Source: Halichondria panicea
Lineage: Eukaryota; Porifera; Demospongiae; Suberitida; Halichondriidae
DNA: 64,000 nucleotides
Direction: 5' to 3'
Assembly (NCBI RefSeq): GCF_963675165.1
Contig: NC_087377.1
Location: forward strand, 15,620,198 to 15,684,197
This document shows, piece after piece, positions 11,715-22,992 of the stretch. Position 1 is the first letter of the stretch. Every line of letters starts with the position of its first letter. The notes beneath the pieces were generated by a model. That model saw only the letters and a program-made list of their open reading frames with translations, did no database searches and was not told the origin of the DNA. The translations under genes and the position numbers were made by a program.

Positions 11715-12271
11715 CAGGGGCGTAGCTACCATTGTTTCCTGGTTGCCCAGAAACCCCCCCAGGAGCTACTGAGAAAATTGGGCAGGGCTCCCTATAATTG
11801 AAATCATGCAGCCCTGCCCATCTTTTCACACTTGGCTTTGTCTCAGCTAGTTAGTCTCAGCTAGCTACCTCAAACAAAGAAGACCAAGACTTAAGTTCTA
11901 GATCTAGTATCAATCCTGAATGCTCCAGTATTCTCAGACTCAGCTCTAAGCACAACTTTATTCAGGAAGTGTACAAGTTTAGAAAAATCTCAGCCACATG
12001 AAATCTCTCAGGTAAATGGCATTTAATTGTTGCTCAGCTAGACTAGCAATACACAATTGGCACCTGCATGCCTAGTATGTTACGTCTGTAGCTAGCTAGC
12101 TTCTCACAAACATGTAAAAAAGTCATGAACAATAGTCAATAAGCAGTAGGTGTGCCCCAATCAAGAGGGTGTGGTACCGGAAGTGGGCGTGGCCACAAAA
12201 ATTTCGCGGCGCTATTGCGCCACTGATTTTTCTGGAGAAACCCCTGTCTCAAAAGTCTGGCTACGCCCCTG
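11715..12271. mobile_element. Element with CAGGGGCGTAGC ends
   Basis: The left end CAGGGGCGTAGCTA and right end GGCTACGCCCCTG are inverted repeats. The CAG start suggests hAT. The flanks share only CAGTG, so the target duplication is unclear. No coding capacity. Confidence 0.6.
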
Positions 12272-12418
12272 CAGTGTTAGAAATTACTCATTGCCATCAG
12301 TCATTGACCGGACGTTTAATTAGAACGACCATGCATTCCTGCATGTGTCCGGTCAGTATGACCAGGCACAAATGACATTTGACCATTATACAGTAAATAA
12401 AAATTATTTCTAACACTG
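12272..12418. mobile_element. Short MITE abutting the previous element
   Basis: 147 bp with 13-bp inverted ends CAGTGTTAGAAAT. It directly abuts the end of the neighbouring element at 12271, so the two were inserted side by side or one into the flank of the other. Confidence 0.6.
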
Positions 12419-12831
12419 CAGTATGTTGTTACAGTACACTACGCCACTCCAAGTGGTACTCTGGTTTCTGGTCCACCGCCTGCATCAGATTTATTCTTAG
12501 GATGTCTATTTCCTATGCATGATGTGCGTGCTCAATGGTCCATGTGGCACAGAATAGTGTGTTCATGATATTCATTTGCAAAAATTGATTTAATGATTTC
12601 AGGAAACTAGTGTAATGACAAAAGCCACCCTCCCGCATTCAATTAGAGATACTTCAGGACCAGAAACCAGAGTATCACTTGAGTGGCATGAGATGAGTGA
12701 GTGCCTATAATGGTGACAATTCCGAGCTGCTTCTGTTATTCTAATTGAGTGTGTCTGTTTGGTTTGTGCTTTACACTGTGTTGGTGTGAGTGGTGTTTTC
12801 ATATCATTCAATGTCTTCCCCTCTCCTACAG

Positions 12832-13445
12832 TTGAGGAGACAAGAAGAGGCACTGAGAATAGAGGTACAGGTAGCTAGACTATACAGAGTATACAATGGC
12901 TGGAAAAATAATGTAGATTCTCTCATGATCAACTAAAGTGTGTCCTATTACAGTAGATCTAATAGGACACATTGAAAACAACAAATCATGTACTAAGTAA
13001 TTTTTACTTAGTACATGATTTGTTGTTTTCAATGTGCAATTATAATAACGTGCGACCCCCCCCCCACACACAGCTTTAGGCCTACTATGCTGCTCACTTT
13101 AACTGACTCTTACGATCATTCTAGTATTCATAATGTAAGTACGTACATATTGTATACCAGTACATGTGTTGTGTGTGGTGTCCCTTTTATCATAGTTGAG
13201 CCATTTTGCATTTAGCCAGTATAAATTATAGCTACTATTATCATGTGATTTCCTCACCCCTTACTTCCTAAGCCCTCAAACTTCCACTCAGTATGACTAT
13301 GACTGTGTGATTCTTTAACCCCTCACTTCCCGAGCCCCACCCCTCACTGGTCTGTCTCGGAAGAGGAGATAGACTTTGGATTCTGGGAGAAGGCGTCCAC
13401 CCTACCCTCGGACAAGACCCCAACCAAGGACCTGAACTTGTTATG
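12832..13445 (+). pseudogene. Gene X 3' exons, copy 2 (decayed)
   Basis: Holds only the 3' half of the coil exon (TTGAGGAGACAAGAAGAGGC, 12832-12866) and the terminal exon near 13331-13445. The terminal exon has lost its AG acceptor (CTCACTTCCC where other copies have CTCAGTTCCC) and has an extra G in CACTGGTCTG that shifts the frame. A long hairpin lies in the intron. Clearly non-functional. Confidence 0.65.
12969..13035. repeat. Perfect long palindrome
   Basis: Arms of about 31 bp beginning ACATTGAAAACAACAAATC, separated by a few T residues. Sits in the intron of gene X copy 2 and is absent from the other copies. Confidence 0.85.
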
Positions 13446-13644
13446 AGACTGTTAAATATTATTTTCTGGCAATGTAATTATATGTATGTACCACTTCATG
13501 TCATCATAATAACTATAATTATATGCAATAAAATTCTGTTGCAACTTAATTTTCTCAACATGATAAAAAGAACGTTATAAACTCAACATGATATCGTTAT
13601 AATTAACTCATCGCACAATTAAAGAGAAACAATTAACAAAATAA

Positions 13645-16432
13645 CTAATTAGTACTTATAGAGAAGAAATCAACAGTTTGAATAATAGTAAATGGTTTTG
13701 TCTGTCCTCCGGCTACAATGACCTCTCCACTAGGAAGTACTGAGCATGTGCAGCTGTATCGTGCAGTAGGCAGGTCTTCCACTTTCACCCACCTCCTGGT
13801 GTCAGGCTGGTAGAGGTGGATCAATAAACTTAGGTTTTCTCTGTCGTCCCGTCCACCAACGGCTAATAGTGACCTCCCAATACTGAGAGGAGCTGACAAC
13901 ACGAGTGGTGCTTCCTGTAAGGTCTGCCAGAGAGTGGGTGTGTCCAGGTTGGAAAGGGCCTTTGCAATGAGTTCATCGAGGTCGACGTGGTGCACTGTCT
14001 TGGTTGGGCTAGTGTGATCGTACCCTCCCATTAGGTAGAGGGTGTTTCCTATGAGAGTCGATTTAAGTTCTGATCGTGGGTTAGGTAGTGATTGAGCAAT
14101 GTACCATCTTCTTGATGCCACGTCCAACACCTCCACAGAGGAGGTACGTCCTTTATCATCACGCCCACCAGCTACAATGATGTGGTTGCTGAAAGAGACA
14201 GCTGTTGAGAAAATACGAGCAATGTTCATTGGTGGGTACGGGTGAGTCCATTCCCCTGACTCAAACACTGCTAGTTGATTGGTGGGTTTGTTTTTTCTTG
14301 GATCATTTCCTCCCACCAGCACTAGTCGATTAGCGAGTGATGTCATAGCGAACCACTTGGCGGTGTACTCTGGTAGTTTGGTCCATTGATCTTGCTCGAG
14401 CTTCATCACTGCACACCTGTTACGATCATTGTCTGCAATGCCTCCACCAACATACACCGTGTCACCGATAACAACACTCTGTACCGAGTAGCCCATCTTG
14501 ATTGGCATGTCTTTTCCTCTTCTCCATTTCAGAGTGAGTGGAGGTCTCAACTCTCTGGGAGGGGGACCCTGAATAATGAATGAGTGTAATTAGGATAGTG
14601 TCTACTAACAAGCGAGTGTTACTTGTAGCAATAATTGCATGCACACTAAATCACTTTCTCTAATTAGCTTAAGAGGCCACGCCCACCAGTCTAATAGAAT
14701 GTACAGTACGATTATAAGAGATCAAAGTTTCTACTATAGCTCTGTAATAATATAATGGTGCATTTTGTCTCACCTGTCTCTGCTGTTGAATGATGGCGTC
14801 TCTCCTGACCAGCTCAGGATCTTTGAGCTTAACCTGTTCCCTGTGTGCCTGTACAGGGGAACGTTGGTGGAATCTTTCACACACGTGAATATCATTAATG
14901 AAAATTCTACAACAGAACGAGAACAAACAACAAATTTCCGCTAAAGGAAGTACATAATTATAGGCACACTCAAACGGATGTATAGTTACGGCTTAACACA
15001 TGAGACAGCATCCATGCATGTTAAGGTACAATACTATTGTTGCTGTGGGAATCTCATTCACACACTACATGTACGCACCTTCTTGACTGGTTGAGTGTCC
15101 TTTGACTCCCTCTTTGTTGCCTCCACTGAACCAGAACCTCTCGTCAAGTAAGCATCTAGAAAATCGATACCAACATTAATAAAGACGAATATGATTTTTT
15201 TTGTTAGGGTTATAGTTATAGGGTTAGCGGAATTGTAAACACATAATTATAATTAACTCACAGACGTCCCTGGCAGATGGTCTCCTCCTCATGTCTTCTT
15301 GCAAACAACTGTTGATAAGCTCCCTCAACCTGTGTGTGTGAGGGATCTGGGCAACATGGAATGATCGATCCTTGGCTGATTTAATGGTCTCTAGCTTGCA
15401 AACAATCTGTGTCACAATCACCCCATAGGAAAACACATCCAGGCTACTATCGTATTTCTCCTCTTCCAATCGAATAGCCTCAAGAGGTAAATACCCCATC
15501 CGGTGACTAATGGCTGTGAGGGTGTGGCTAAGCATGGAGGGATCGTATAGCCGTGACATGCCAAAGTCGGATATCTTTGCGACAGGCACTGGTCGTGTAA
15601 GCTTCAGTAAGACGTTATCACCACAGAGGTCACGATGGATAATCTTCTTGCTGTGAATGTAGGCCAGACCACAAGCAATGTCTTTGGAGAGGCTAATTTC
15701 ACATTCGCTAGTGAGGGACTCTTCATCAAGGCCGGAAAAATAAGATCTCAGATTGCAATCCATCAGCTCAACAACGAGGATTGTACTCCCTGATTTGGGG
15801 TGCTTGGCAGTCGACAAATACAGAACAACATTTGGGTGCTGGAACGACTTGAGAAAATCACTCTCACGATCAATTGCATCACTAGCTTCTTCGTTTTTGC
15901 CGACTGAAATACTTGCCTGCATCTCCATAGCATCGTGAAGCAGCACTTTGACTGCACATATCTCGCCCCTGTAGCTGCCTTTGAAGACTGCTCCAAATGC
16001 ACCTTTACCGAGACGCTCGTCTAGGAAAACAGTTAAATCATCGTTGATCTTCTGGCGATCTTGGTCAACTGTAGAATGTTGTGTGGGGTAAAATATTATG
16101 CCGAATTGGTGCTTACCTTGTAATTTAGGGTTGTTTGGACCAGTAGACTGTAGATGATCTCTTTCGATGGTCTGGGCTATGTGAACTTCACTCACGATGG
16201 GACTAGACAATGCCTCCACCATCTCTTTCCAGCTCTTCCCTCCTTCATTAAGCCATTTAATCAAACCCTCACGATAGCAGTCATCAGGATTGTTGCTCCA
16301 TTCTTTCCCGATGCTGTGGATTGTAGCCTGGGGTACGTCAAGAATAAGCAAGATGTTTCGCCACTTAATTCGAGCATCAAACGTAACGAGATACAATCTC
16401 TTTAGATCTGCTATTGTGAGATAGTCGGACAT
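13645..16432 (-). CDS. Death domain - kinase - kelch protein (gene 3)
   Basis: Same five-exon layout as gene 2: 16432-16117, 16068-15262, 15155-15079, 14848-14774, 14568-13645; 732 residues, all phases consistent, no stops. The Death domain, kinase motifs (GKGAFG, AVK, HRDLCGDN, DFG, LPLEA) and six GG-marked kelch repeats are intact. Intron 1 is 48 bp, in frame and without stop, so unspliced RNA could also be read through. This is the cleanest copy and serves here as the reference for the family. The kelch part differs from gene 2 mainly at the residues after each GG and at one position before each blade. Transcribed away from a CACGTG-bearing intergenic region. Function unknown; the domain order suggests ligand sensing by the propeller and signalling by Death and kinase. 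Confidence 0.9.
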
Positions 16433-16826
16433 CTTCTCTGTAGAATAATTATGGTTATAATTTGTCAGAATTTAATATGTGATAAAATAATATTTGGTGT
16501 GTGCAAACTAAATCATGTACATACAGTAAAAACAGTACTGTCTGCACTTACTGATAATAATCCAGAGGCTACAGTATCTTCACAGCTTGATACCAGGCAA
16601 GATACAGAAATACAGGACAACAGCTAGCTCAGCTACAACGAGACCCGCCCTCTTTCTCTGCAGAATAAACAAATAGCTGTCACGTGCGATGACAAATAAC
16701 ATTGCTAAACCACGTGGCTGGTCTTTCACTTCCATACTAAGCTAGAGAAAAGAAGAAATTGTGCAGTCAGTTTTGAAGCTCTGAGCAAGTGGTCAAACTA
16801 TTTGTCTGTATTGGTGGAGGCTGAAG
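16433..16826. promoter_or_regulatory. Divergent intergenic region with two E-boxes
   Basis: CACGTG occurs at 16681-16686 and 16711-16716 between the gene 3 start and the plus-strand exon at 16827. Copy 1 keeps the first box, while its second is mutated to CACATG. Confidence 0.4.
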
Positions 16827-16873
16827 ACATGAGTCCATGGACAGGGACTACTGAGGAACCTTCATCAAGAACA
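16827..16873 (+). pseudogene. Copied first exon (MSPWTGTTEEPSS)
   Basis: Identical reading to 1347-1393 with a GTAATG donor, but no USF-like exons follow. An orphan copy of the first exon carried along with the duplicated unit. Confidence 0.55.
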
Positions 16874-17920
16874 AGGTAATGTACTTATTCCTAAATAATT
16901 ACAAAAAGAGAGGTCATTTCTTTTGGAGGTTGAGAAAAATTCCTGGTGTTGCATATTTAGAGGGTCGCATCTAATTGGAGGGTTACTCTACTATCCTCGA
17001 TTACAGGCTGCTTAAAATTACTTCTAGCGGCCTGGAATCGAGGCCGTGGTTTGACCTCTATTTAGGACGCAACATAAAAAATAATTGTCTACTTTTAGAG
17101 GTCAGAAAATTGCCTAAGATCGAGGGTGTCGCATATTTGGAGGGTCATCTTAAATTGAACAAGTACGGTACTTGTGTATAATGTGTAGTAATGTGGGCCC
17201 TAACTTTGGACGTTTCGTTTTCGTATTATTTTCGCTTTCGAATTACATGGTTAGAATTTGCATGATGATAACTACCTCCCAAATAACGAACACACACACA
17301 CACTTGTTGTTCCCGCCCATACTTGTACTCAGAGATGTGCTCACAGAATAAGGCCTATAGTTTACTAGGATCATTTATGAGATGGAGGATTGAAAAATTA
17401 AGATATTCCGGGCACACCACTGTCAGTGTGTACTGTATACCGTATAGCGGGTAGGGTATAAACTTTCGTAGAATGACCGTTGAAAGGTTTTCACGGAATA
17501 GCAGCCTTTCTGCAGCATGCATGCATGCGATATTAAATTCTAAACCTGTGTAGGGTACCAGCTACATATCGTCTTGTACATGGCTTGTAATAATAATTAT
17601 TATACGTGTATAATTATGATGATATCCCATTTTGTACTACATCAGGAGTGCATGAACTCCTGGTACTATAATAATTATTATCGGGTTTAAAATACAGCGA
17701 CTTTTCAATTACGAATTACGAAATTCGCTCAATAGATTGATTTCCCATTTATAGTTGCAACACAATCAAGCTTGTACAGTGTCATTCACAATCCATTAAC
17801 CTCTCATTGGATAGTACTGTCCCTATTCCTGTGTTGTACACTACTGTCTATTTAATTGTAGATTGTGTTATTTATGTTTATGTGATCAATTTCCTGAACC
17901 AATTTTCCCTCCCCCCACAG
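16874..17920. other. Non-coding, repeat-rich stretch
   Basis: No gene supported. Contains a degenerate GGCCTGGAATCGAGG repeat near 17030, a block (17210-17310) like the intron before the USF-like exon at 1629, and AT-rich sequence. Confidence 0.4.
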
Positions 17921-18123
17921 TCTCGTGCATGGACAAAGATGATGTGTACAGTTTTGGAGTGCTTGCTTGTGAAGTGGTAAATGCCAGATTTCCTGAAGCT
18001 GCTGTATTTCTTGGTCTGCTATCGAGTATGGAAGGTGTATGGCGGGAGCTCCACCCACTCATCACCTCAGGACAGACCCTCCATGGACACTGTGTTACAC
18101 CACATCAAACAATTGGACTCTGA
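17921..18123 (+). pseudogene. Kinase subdomain IX fragment
   Basis: After a polypyrimidine-CACAG acceptor the frame reads CMDKDDVYSFGVLACEVVN and stops at 18121. D-VYSFGVL is the conserved block after the activation segment of TK/TKL kinases. Nothing upstream supplies the rest of a kinase. It differs from the array kinases (LDVFSYGVI), so it comes from another gene. Confidence 0.6.
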
Positions 18124-18314
18124 GTCTTAGTATTGGTGCATGAGTGTGTTGTTATTAATTTGTGTAAAGAATATATAATTATGAAGATTTAATATAATTA
18201 TTCTTGCAAACAAAGTGGGGGAGGGGCTGCTCAAGATGAGGGGGTGTTGCATATGGGGTCAGAGATCAGAAAGCCATGTGGACTAACTGAAAACTGTACT
18301 AGATATCATGCAAG

Positions 18315-18495
18315 ATGAAGGCAGCCTTGATAGCAGCCACGGTCCTCACACTTGCGTCTGCTCCCTTCATAAAGCCAGCTCTCTGGGGAAGCTGAATGTA
18401 CCGGTGGTTTTACTTCCCTATGTCCCCTCCAGCACTGGAGTCAAGGTCAACTTCACTCTGAGCTCCCCTCAAGGTTGCTTCTTTTGGTCAGTGTA
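18315..18495 (+). pseudogene. NUP210-like first exon, frameshifted
   Basis: Begins MKAALIAATVLTLASAP, a signal-peptide-like start, but that frame stops at 18393. One base off, the frame reads GKLNVPVVLLPYVPSS, then VKVNFTLSSPQGCFFW. This matches the start of the mature part of nuclear pore membrane glycoprotein 210 (KLN.PKVLLPF, VNFTLE, GCYRW in vertebrates). A single-base shift near 18385 separates the two parts. No further NUP210 exons were found. Confidence 0.6.
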
Positions 18496-18835
18496 CCTAC
18501 TGTGTGTGTGTAGGGGAGGGGGGATACTGGTGTAAGCTGTGACCCTGAGTTACAGTCAATAGTTAATTAAGCTTGGTGCAAAGATTTAGGCCTAAAAACA
18601 TTTTTAACGTGGCTTGATATTGCTCGGTGAATTCCAGCGTCCAATAATTATTATATAATTATAGTGCAATAAAAATAATTAATGATTACGTATAATTATT
18701 ATGCCACGCCCACACACACAGGTTGAGCATTAAACCGGACATAGTGTCAGATATCTAACCATGCAGCTAGCATACTTGTAGTGATACATGTGTGTCTCTC
18801 CCTTGCCCTAACCACACCCCCTCACACACGTGCAG

Positions 18836-19473
18836 GTGTTGGCAAGTCCACCCTCCTCCGCTCTATGGCGTGTCATGAGCTGCGTTTACCAGCTGGTGTG
18901 AGTGTACTACACGTGGAGCAAGAGGTCACTGGGGACAACACACTAGCACTGGATAGTGTACTCAAGTGTGACACTGAGAGAGTGCAGCTGCTCGCTAGAG
19001 AGGGGGAGCTACTGCATGGCCTCAGGGAACAAGAACACAGCAGCAGGCAGGTCTGTATACTAGGGGTGGGGGGAGGTGTTTTAAGTACAGTAAAATTACA
19101 ATAATGAATTTTATTACCAAATTTGTGTCCAGGGTTACCAGTGTGTAGGTGTCCTAGTGTGTAGTAAACTGTGTGTTTGACTGCTAGTCAGCATTCGTAT
19201 GATTATGGTTTGTGTGTATATTTTCAGTAGTTATTTTCAGTACTTTATTTACCTTTCATCTGCCCCTCTCTCTGTATGTGTAGCGCTTCTGATGAGCTGG
19301 CTGAGGTATACCTTCCACTACAGGAGATAGACGCTGATGAAGCACCAGCAAGGTAACTGTACCCAGTAGATCAAGTACCATCTTACACACTGTGCTCACT
19401 CACTCACAGAGCTGGCTGTATTCTGGCTTGTCTGGGGTTCACTCCACAGAAGAATGAGATTTTATCTCGCTAA
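18836..19473 (+). pseudogene. ABCF3-like ATPase fragment
   Basis: Three exons: 18836-19050 (VGKSTLLRSMACHELRLP, then VLHVEQEV and LDSVL), 19284-19352 (ASDELAEVYLPLQEIDADEA) and 19410-19473 (AGCILACLGFTPQK, then stop). Order and spacing follow the first ABC domain of ABCF3/GCN20. The Walker A loop is half present, and the signature and Walker B are missing. Joining exon 1 to exon 2 shifts the frame. Dead fragment. Confidence 0.7.
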
Positions 19474-19559
19474 GACACTATTTGCAAGGTAAGCAGTTTT
19501 TGTGAGACGGAAGTGCTGACATTAATTAATCTTCTGTTTTCTAGGGGAAGGCGTGGGTG

Positions 19560-19940
19560 TTTTTTCAGAATCAGGCTGTTTTCAGAGCTATCTTTTAGCT
19601 ACCATAACTTGAATTCCGTGGATACAATTTCAATGATTTTCTGATTTTCTGAAAGCTTAGAAAGAGACCTTTCAAATGGTGTCATCAAAGTTTATATTTG
19701 AGAGATAAAAGTATTTGCCAATTTGGCCATAACATGAATAAAATAAAATAGCCCATGGTCCAAGGCGGAATATTACAAATTAGGGCCCCAACAAAATTTT
19801 GGATCAAAACACATCATTTGAAAGGTCTCTTTAATTCTAAGCTTTCAGAAATCATAACATTTTTGACATTGGATCAACGGTATTAAAGTTAATGGCTGTT
19901 GAAAAATCAGGTTTGTTTTTAGAGCTATCTTTTAGAGGCC
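19560..19940. repeat. Fold-back repeat
   Basis: Inverted blocks around GAAAGCTTAGAAAGAGACC and its complement near 19850. A related, more diverged stretch lies at 20880-21190. Confidence 0.5.
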
Positions 19941-20129
19941 ATAACTTGTGTTAGGAACGTCCTATTTAAAAAACTCAAAGACGCATTCTGTAGCTTTGAG
20001 AAAGCACTATTGTATAAAGTGTCTTAAAACCGCTAATTGCTCGCAGTGCCAAAGCTCACTAATTTGTGTGTCCTATGCTGTAGATGTAGGAACACGGAAC
20101 CATCGTCGGTTGTGTGCAATGTATTATAG

Positions 20130-20682
20130 TCGTACCCCCGGGTTTGAAGTGTCCATGGACTACTGGACCGTGTCATGCAGCTGCTGGAGGTGTCCTTCAC
20201 CAAAGATGGCAGTAGATACTTCCTCAAGGCAGCTGAAGGTGAGGGTTGCATAAGCACAGCTGTGTATGTGTGTTAGGGACTTGTGAAGGAACTACTGTAT
20301 ATGCATTCAGTCCAGTTTGTTGGGAATTAGTGGCCGTGAGGTTTTTGAAGTGTATGTGTTGAATCCACTGGAAGATTATTTTGTCATAAAATTTATTCCT
20401 ACAACTACACTTGCTCACTGCCCACACTTCTGCACTGCTTGTGTTTACCGCTCCCTCCCCTGCACACACACTCCACAGACTCTACCTAGTTCCCGGGCCG
20501 TTGTGCAGAGGTGTGTGTACGTGGGAAGGTGATTGGGAAACTGGGCATGCTCTATCCTGGTGTGTCTGTTGTGCAGCTCTAGTGTGTGTGAGACTGGGAG
20601 GTGTGTCTGGTGCAGCTGTTCTCACGGCCTCCTCCAACCAGTACCTGCCCTCCGTACTCTCCAGGGAGAACCTATCTCCTCA
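20130..20682 (+). pseudogene. Two unidentified exon-like fragments
   Basis: 20130-20241 can read LDRVMQLLEVSFTKDGSRYF and ends AAE before a GTGAGG donor; 20590-20682 can read LGGVSGAAVLTASSNQYLP and ends before GTTAGT. Both look like real coding sequence by composition and splice signals. I do not recognise the parent gene, and no continuous gene can be built from them. Confidence 0.35.
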
Positions 20683-21489
20683 GGTTAGTGTGTGTTCATC
20701 ATGACCTCCTTGACAGTATGTATACCATGCCAGGTGTGTGTTTAGGGTCAATACTGCAAGGTCATGTACTATACATAATTATGTCATGTACATATAATTA
20801 TAGCCTGGATCCCAGGGTAGGCCGGTGAACGAGGCTAGTACATATAATCCTTTTGTTTGTAGTTAGGGTGCTTTAAATTTAGTAACCATTAAAGATCTAA
20901 CATACTCTTCTTGAGGGGAGGGGTAGTTAAACACATTATTTTAAACAGCCATAACTTTATTATCGTTGATCCAATGTCAAAATTTATATTATTTGCTTAA
21001 AGCTTAGAAACAGACTTTCAAATAATGTGCTTCAATCCAAAATTTCTTTGGTGTAATTTTTCGGCCTTGGACCATCAGCTATTATCCTTGGTTGTGTCCA
21101 AATTAGTTTTGTAGCTCAAAATAATATGAACTTTGATGGCGACGTTTGAAAGGTATATCTTATATACCATTCGATTCCTTGTTAAAAAACGCTTCTATCT
21201 ATATATGCTGTAGAGCTGGTAAGCTCCACATTTTGTGATCTTGTGTGTGTGCATTGGGTGCATGATGTGAGATCAATTTCAACATGGTATGGAGTGTTGT
21301 TAACATGGAGGGTGACATTGTATGAGTGTAATAACGTGCGACCCCCCCCCCACACACCTTTAGGCCTACTATGCTGCTCACTTTAACTGACTCTTACGAT
21401 TATTCTAGTATTCATAATGTAAGTACGTACATATTGTATACCAGTACATGTGTTGTGTGTGGTGTCCCTATAGTTGAGTGTGAGTGTGA

Positions 21490-21910
21490 GAGGCCATATA
21501 TATAAGGAGGACATACGTGTGTCGAGGCTGGAGGTGGCCCGTGTGCTGAGGGGAGAGAAATGAGTACAAAGAGAAGTACCTCTCACTATTGGAGCAGATT
21601 AGGTAAAGGGTCATCTTGTAGTGTTTGTAAAGCGGTCATCATAACTTTAATAACTGCTAATACATACTAACACTGTGTATCCAGAGGAGGTTCGACAGGT
21701 GCAGTGCAGCTCAAGCAATTAGTCTCTGATTACACGCTTGCATGAGCGGATAATTAGTGTTCATGCAATCAAAGGCTAATACATACTAACACTGTGTATT
21801 TGTACTAACAATGTTAGTTGATTAATAATAATGTTTCTCTGTTGCACAGGATGAGTGCTGACTCGGCTCTGTTTAAGTCCAAGAGCAAGAAATCAAAGTG
21901 GCTCGACTAG
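21490..21910 (+). pseudogene. Gene Y tail, copy 1
   Basis: One exon-like piece ends NEYKEKYLSLLEQIR before GTAAAG. The terminal exon 21850-21910 reads MSADSALFKSKSKKSKWLD and stops. A one-base shift lies inside the first piece (GGAGAGAAATGAG). A second copy is at 28203-28834. The family is unknown; the C-terminus is a basic, lysine-rich tail. Confidence 0.45.
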
Positions 21911-22376
21911 TGAGTTGTGTCACGTCAGTTAGTGTGTAGAGTTGTAGTGAAGCTTTTCTTATTCTAGTCACTCTATATAGAGATTATTATAGAATACAGT
22001 CAGGTTAATTAATGGACTCCATAGCGGACCTATGCCACCTCTAGAGTACAGCTCTACTGTTTCACTGTATATCTTGAAGTAAGATTATAATCTAGTGCAA
22101 TAAGATACTATTAATGTTATGATTCTACTAAAACTCGTTCTCAAAAGTTTCAGCCTATAGTGTAGTTTTATTTTATTGCTCCAGTTACTTGCTGCTTAGC
22201 CAGATCATATATACTATTGTATAACACTCCTCTGGTTTCTATAGATCTTTATTATTTATGTCAACAGCCGAGGGTAGCACTTCAGTGCTCTAGTTCTAAT
22301 TGTAGATTGACTGATCGATTTGTCTTCTGTACTATTGTTTGATTTTTCCACCCCTCATCTTTTCCGGCCCCCAGTT

Positions 22377-22802
22377 ATGCGGTCATTTTTCAGCCCGGCC
22401 AAGTGTTGAGGAGACAAGAAGAGGCACTGAGAATGGAGGTAGAGGTACAGAGTACATTAGCTGGAAAATGCATTTGTGTCATACTCTGTAGAGTCCCTTA
22501 AAGTCATTCAAGGTCAGCTATAGTGTGTCCTATTTGAAGGTGTGCAATGTACAATCATGTACGACCCCCCCCCCCACACACACACACCTTTAGGCCTACT
22601 ATGCTGCTAAGAAAGAGAGGGGCCTCACGTAAACTGGTCCCTCAGTGTGACTATAATTATGACCATTTGACTCTTTAACCCCTCAGTTCCCAAGCCCCAC
22701 CCCAACTGTCTGACTCGGAAGAGGAGATAGACTTTGGATTCTGGGAGAAGTCGTCCACCCTACCCTCGGACAAGACACCAACCAAGGACCTGAACTTGTT
22801 AT
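22377..22802 (+). pseudogene. Gene X 3' exons, copy 3
   Basis: Same coil exon and terminal exon as 5794-6321, ending DLNLL-stop, with only a few substitutions. Lies tail-to-tail with the kelch exon of gene 4. Confidence 0.45.
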
Positions 22803-22992
22803 GAGACTGTTAAATATTATTTTGTCTGTTTTTGTACTATTTTCTGGCAATGTAATTATGTATGTACCACTTCATGTCATCATAATAACTATAATTATAT
22901 GCGATAAAATTCTGTTGCAACTTAATTTTCTCAACATGATAAATTATCGTTATAAACTCATCTGCACAACAGAGAAATGATAACAAAAATAA

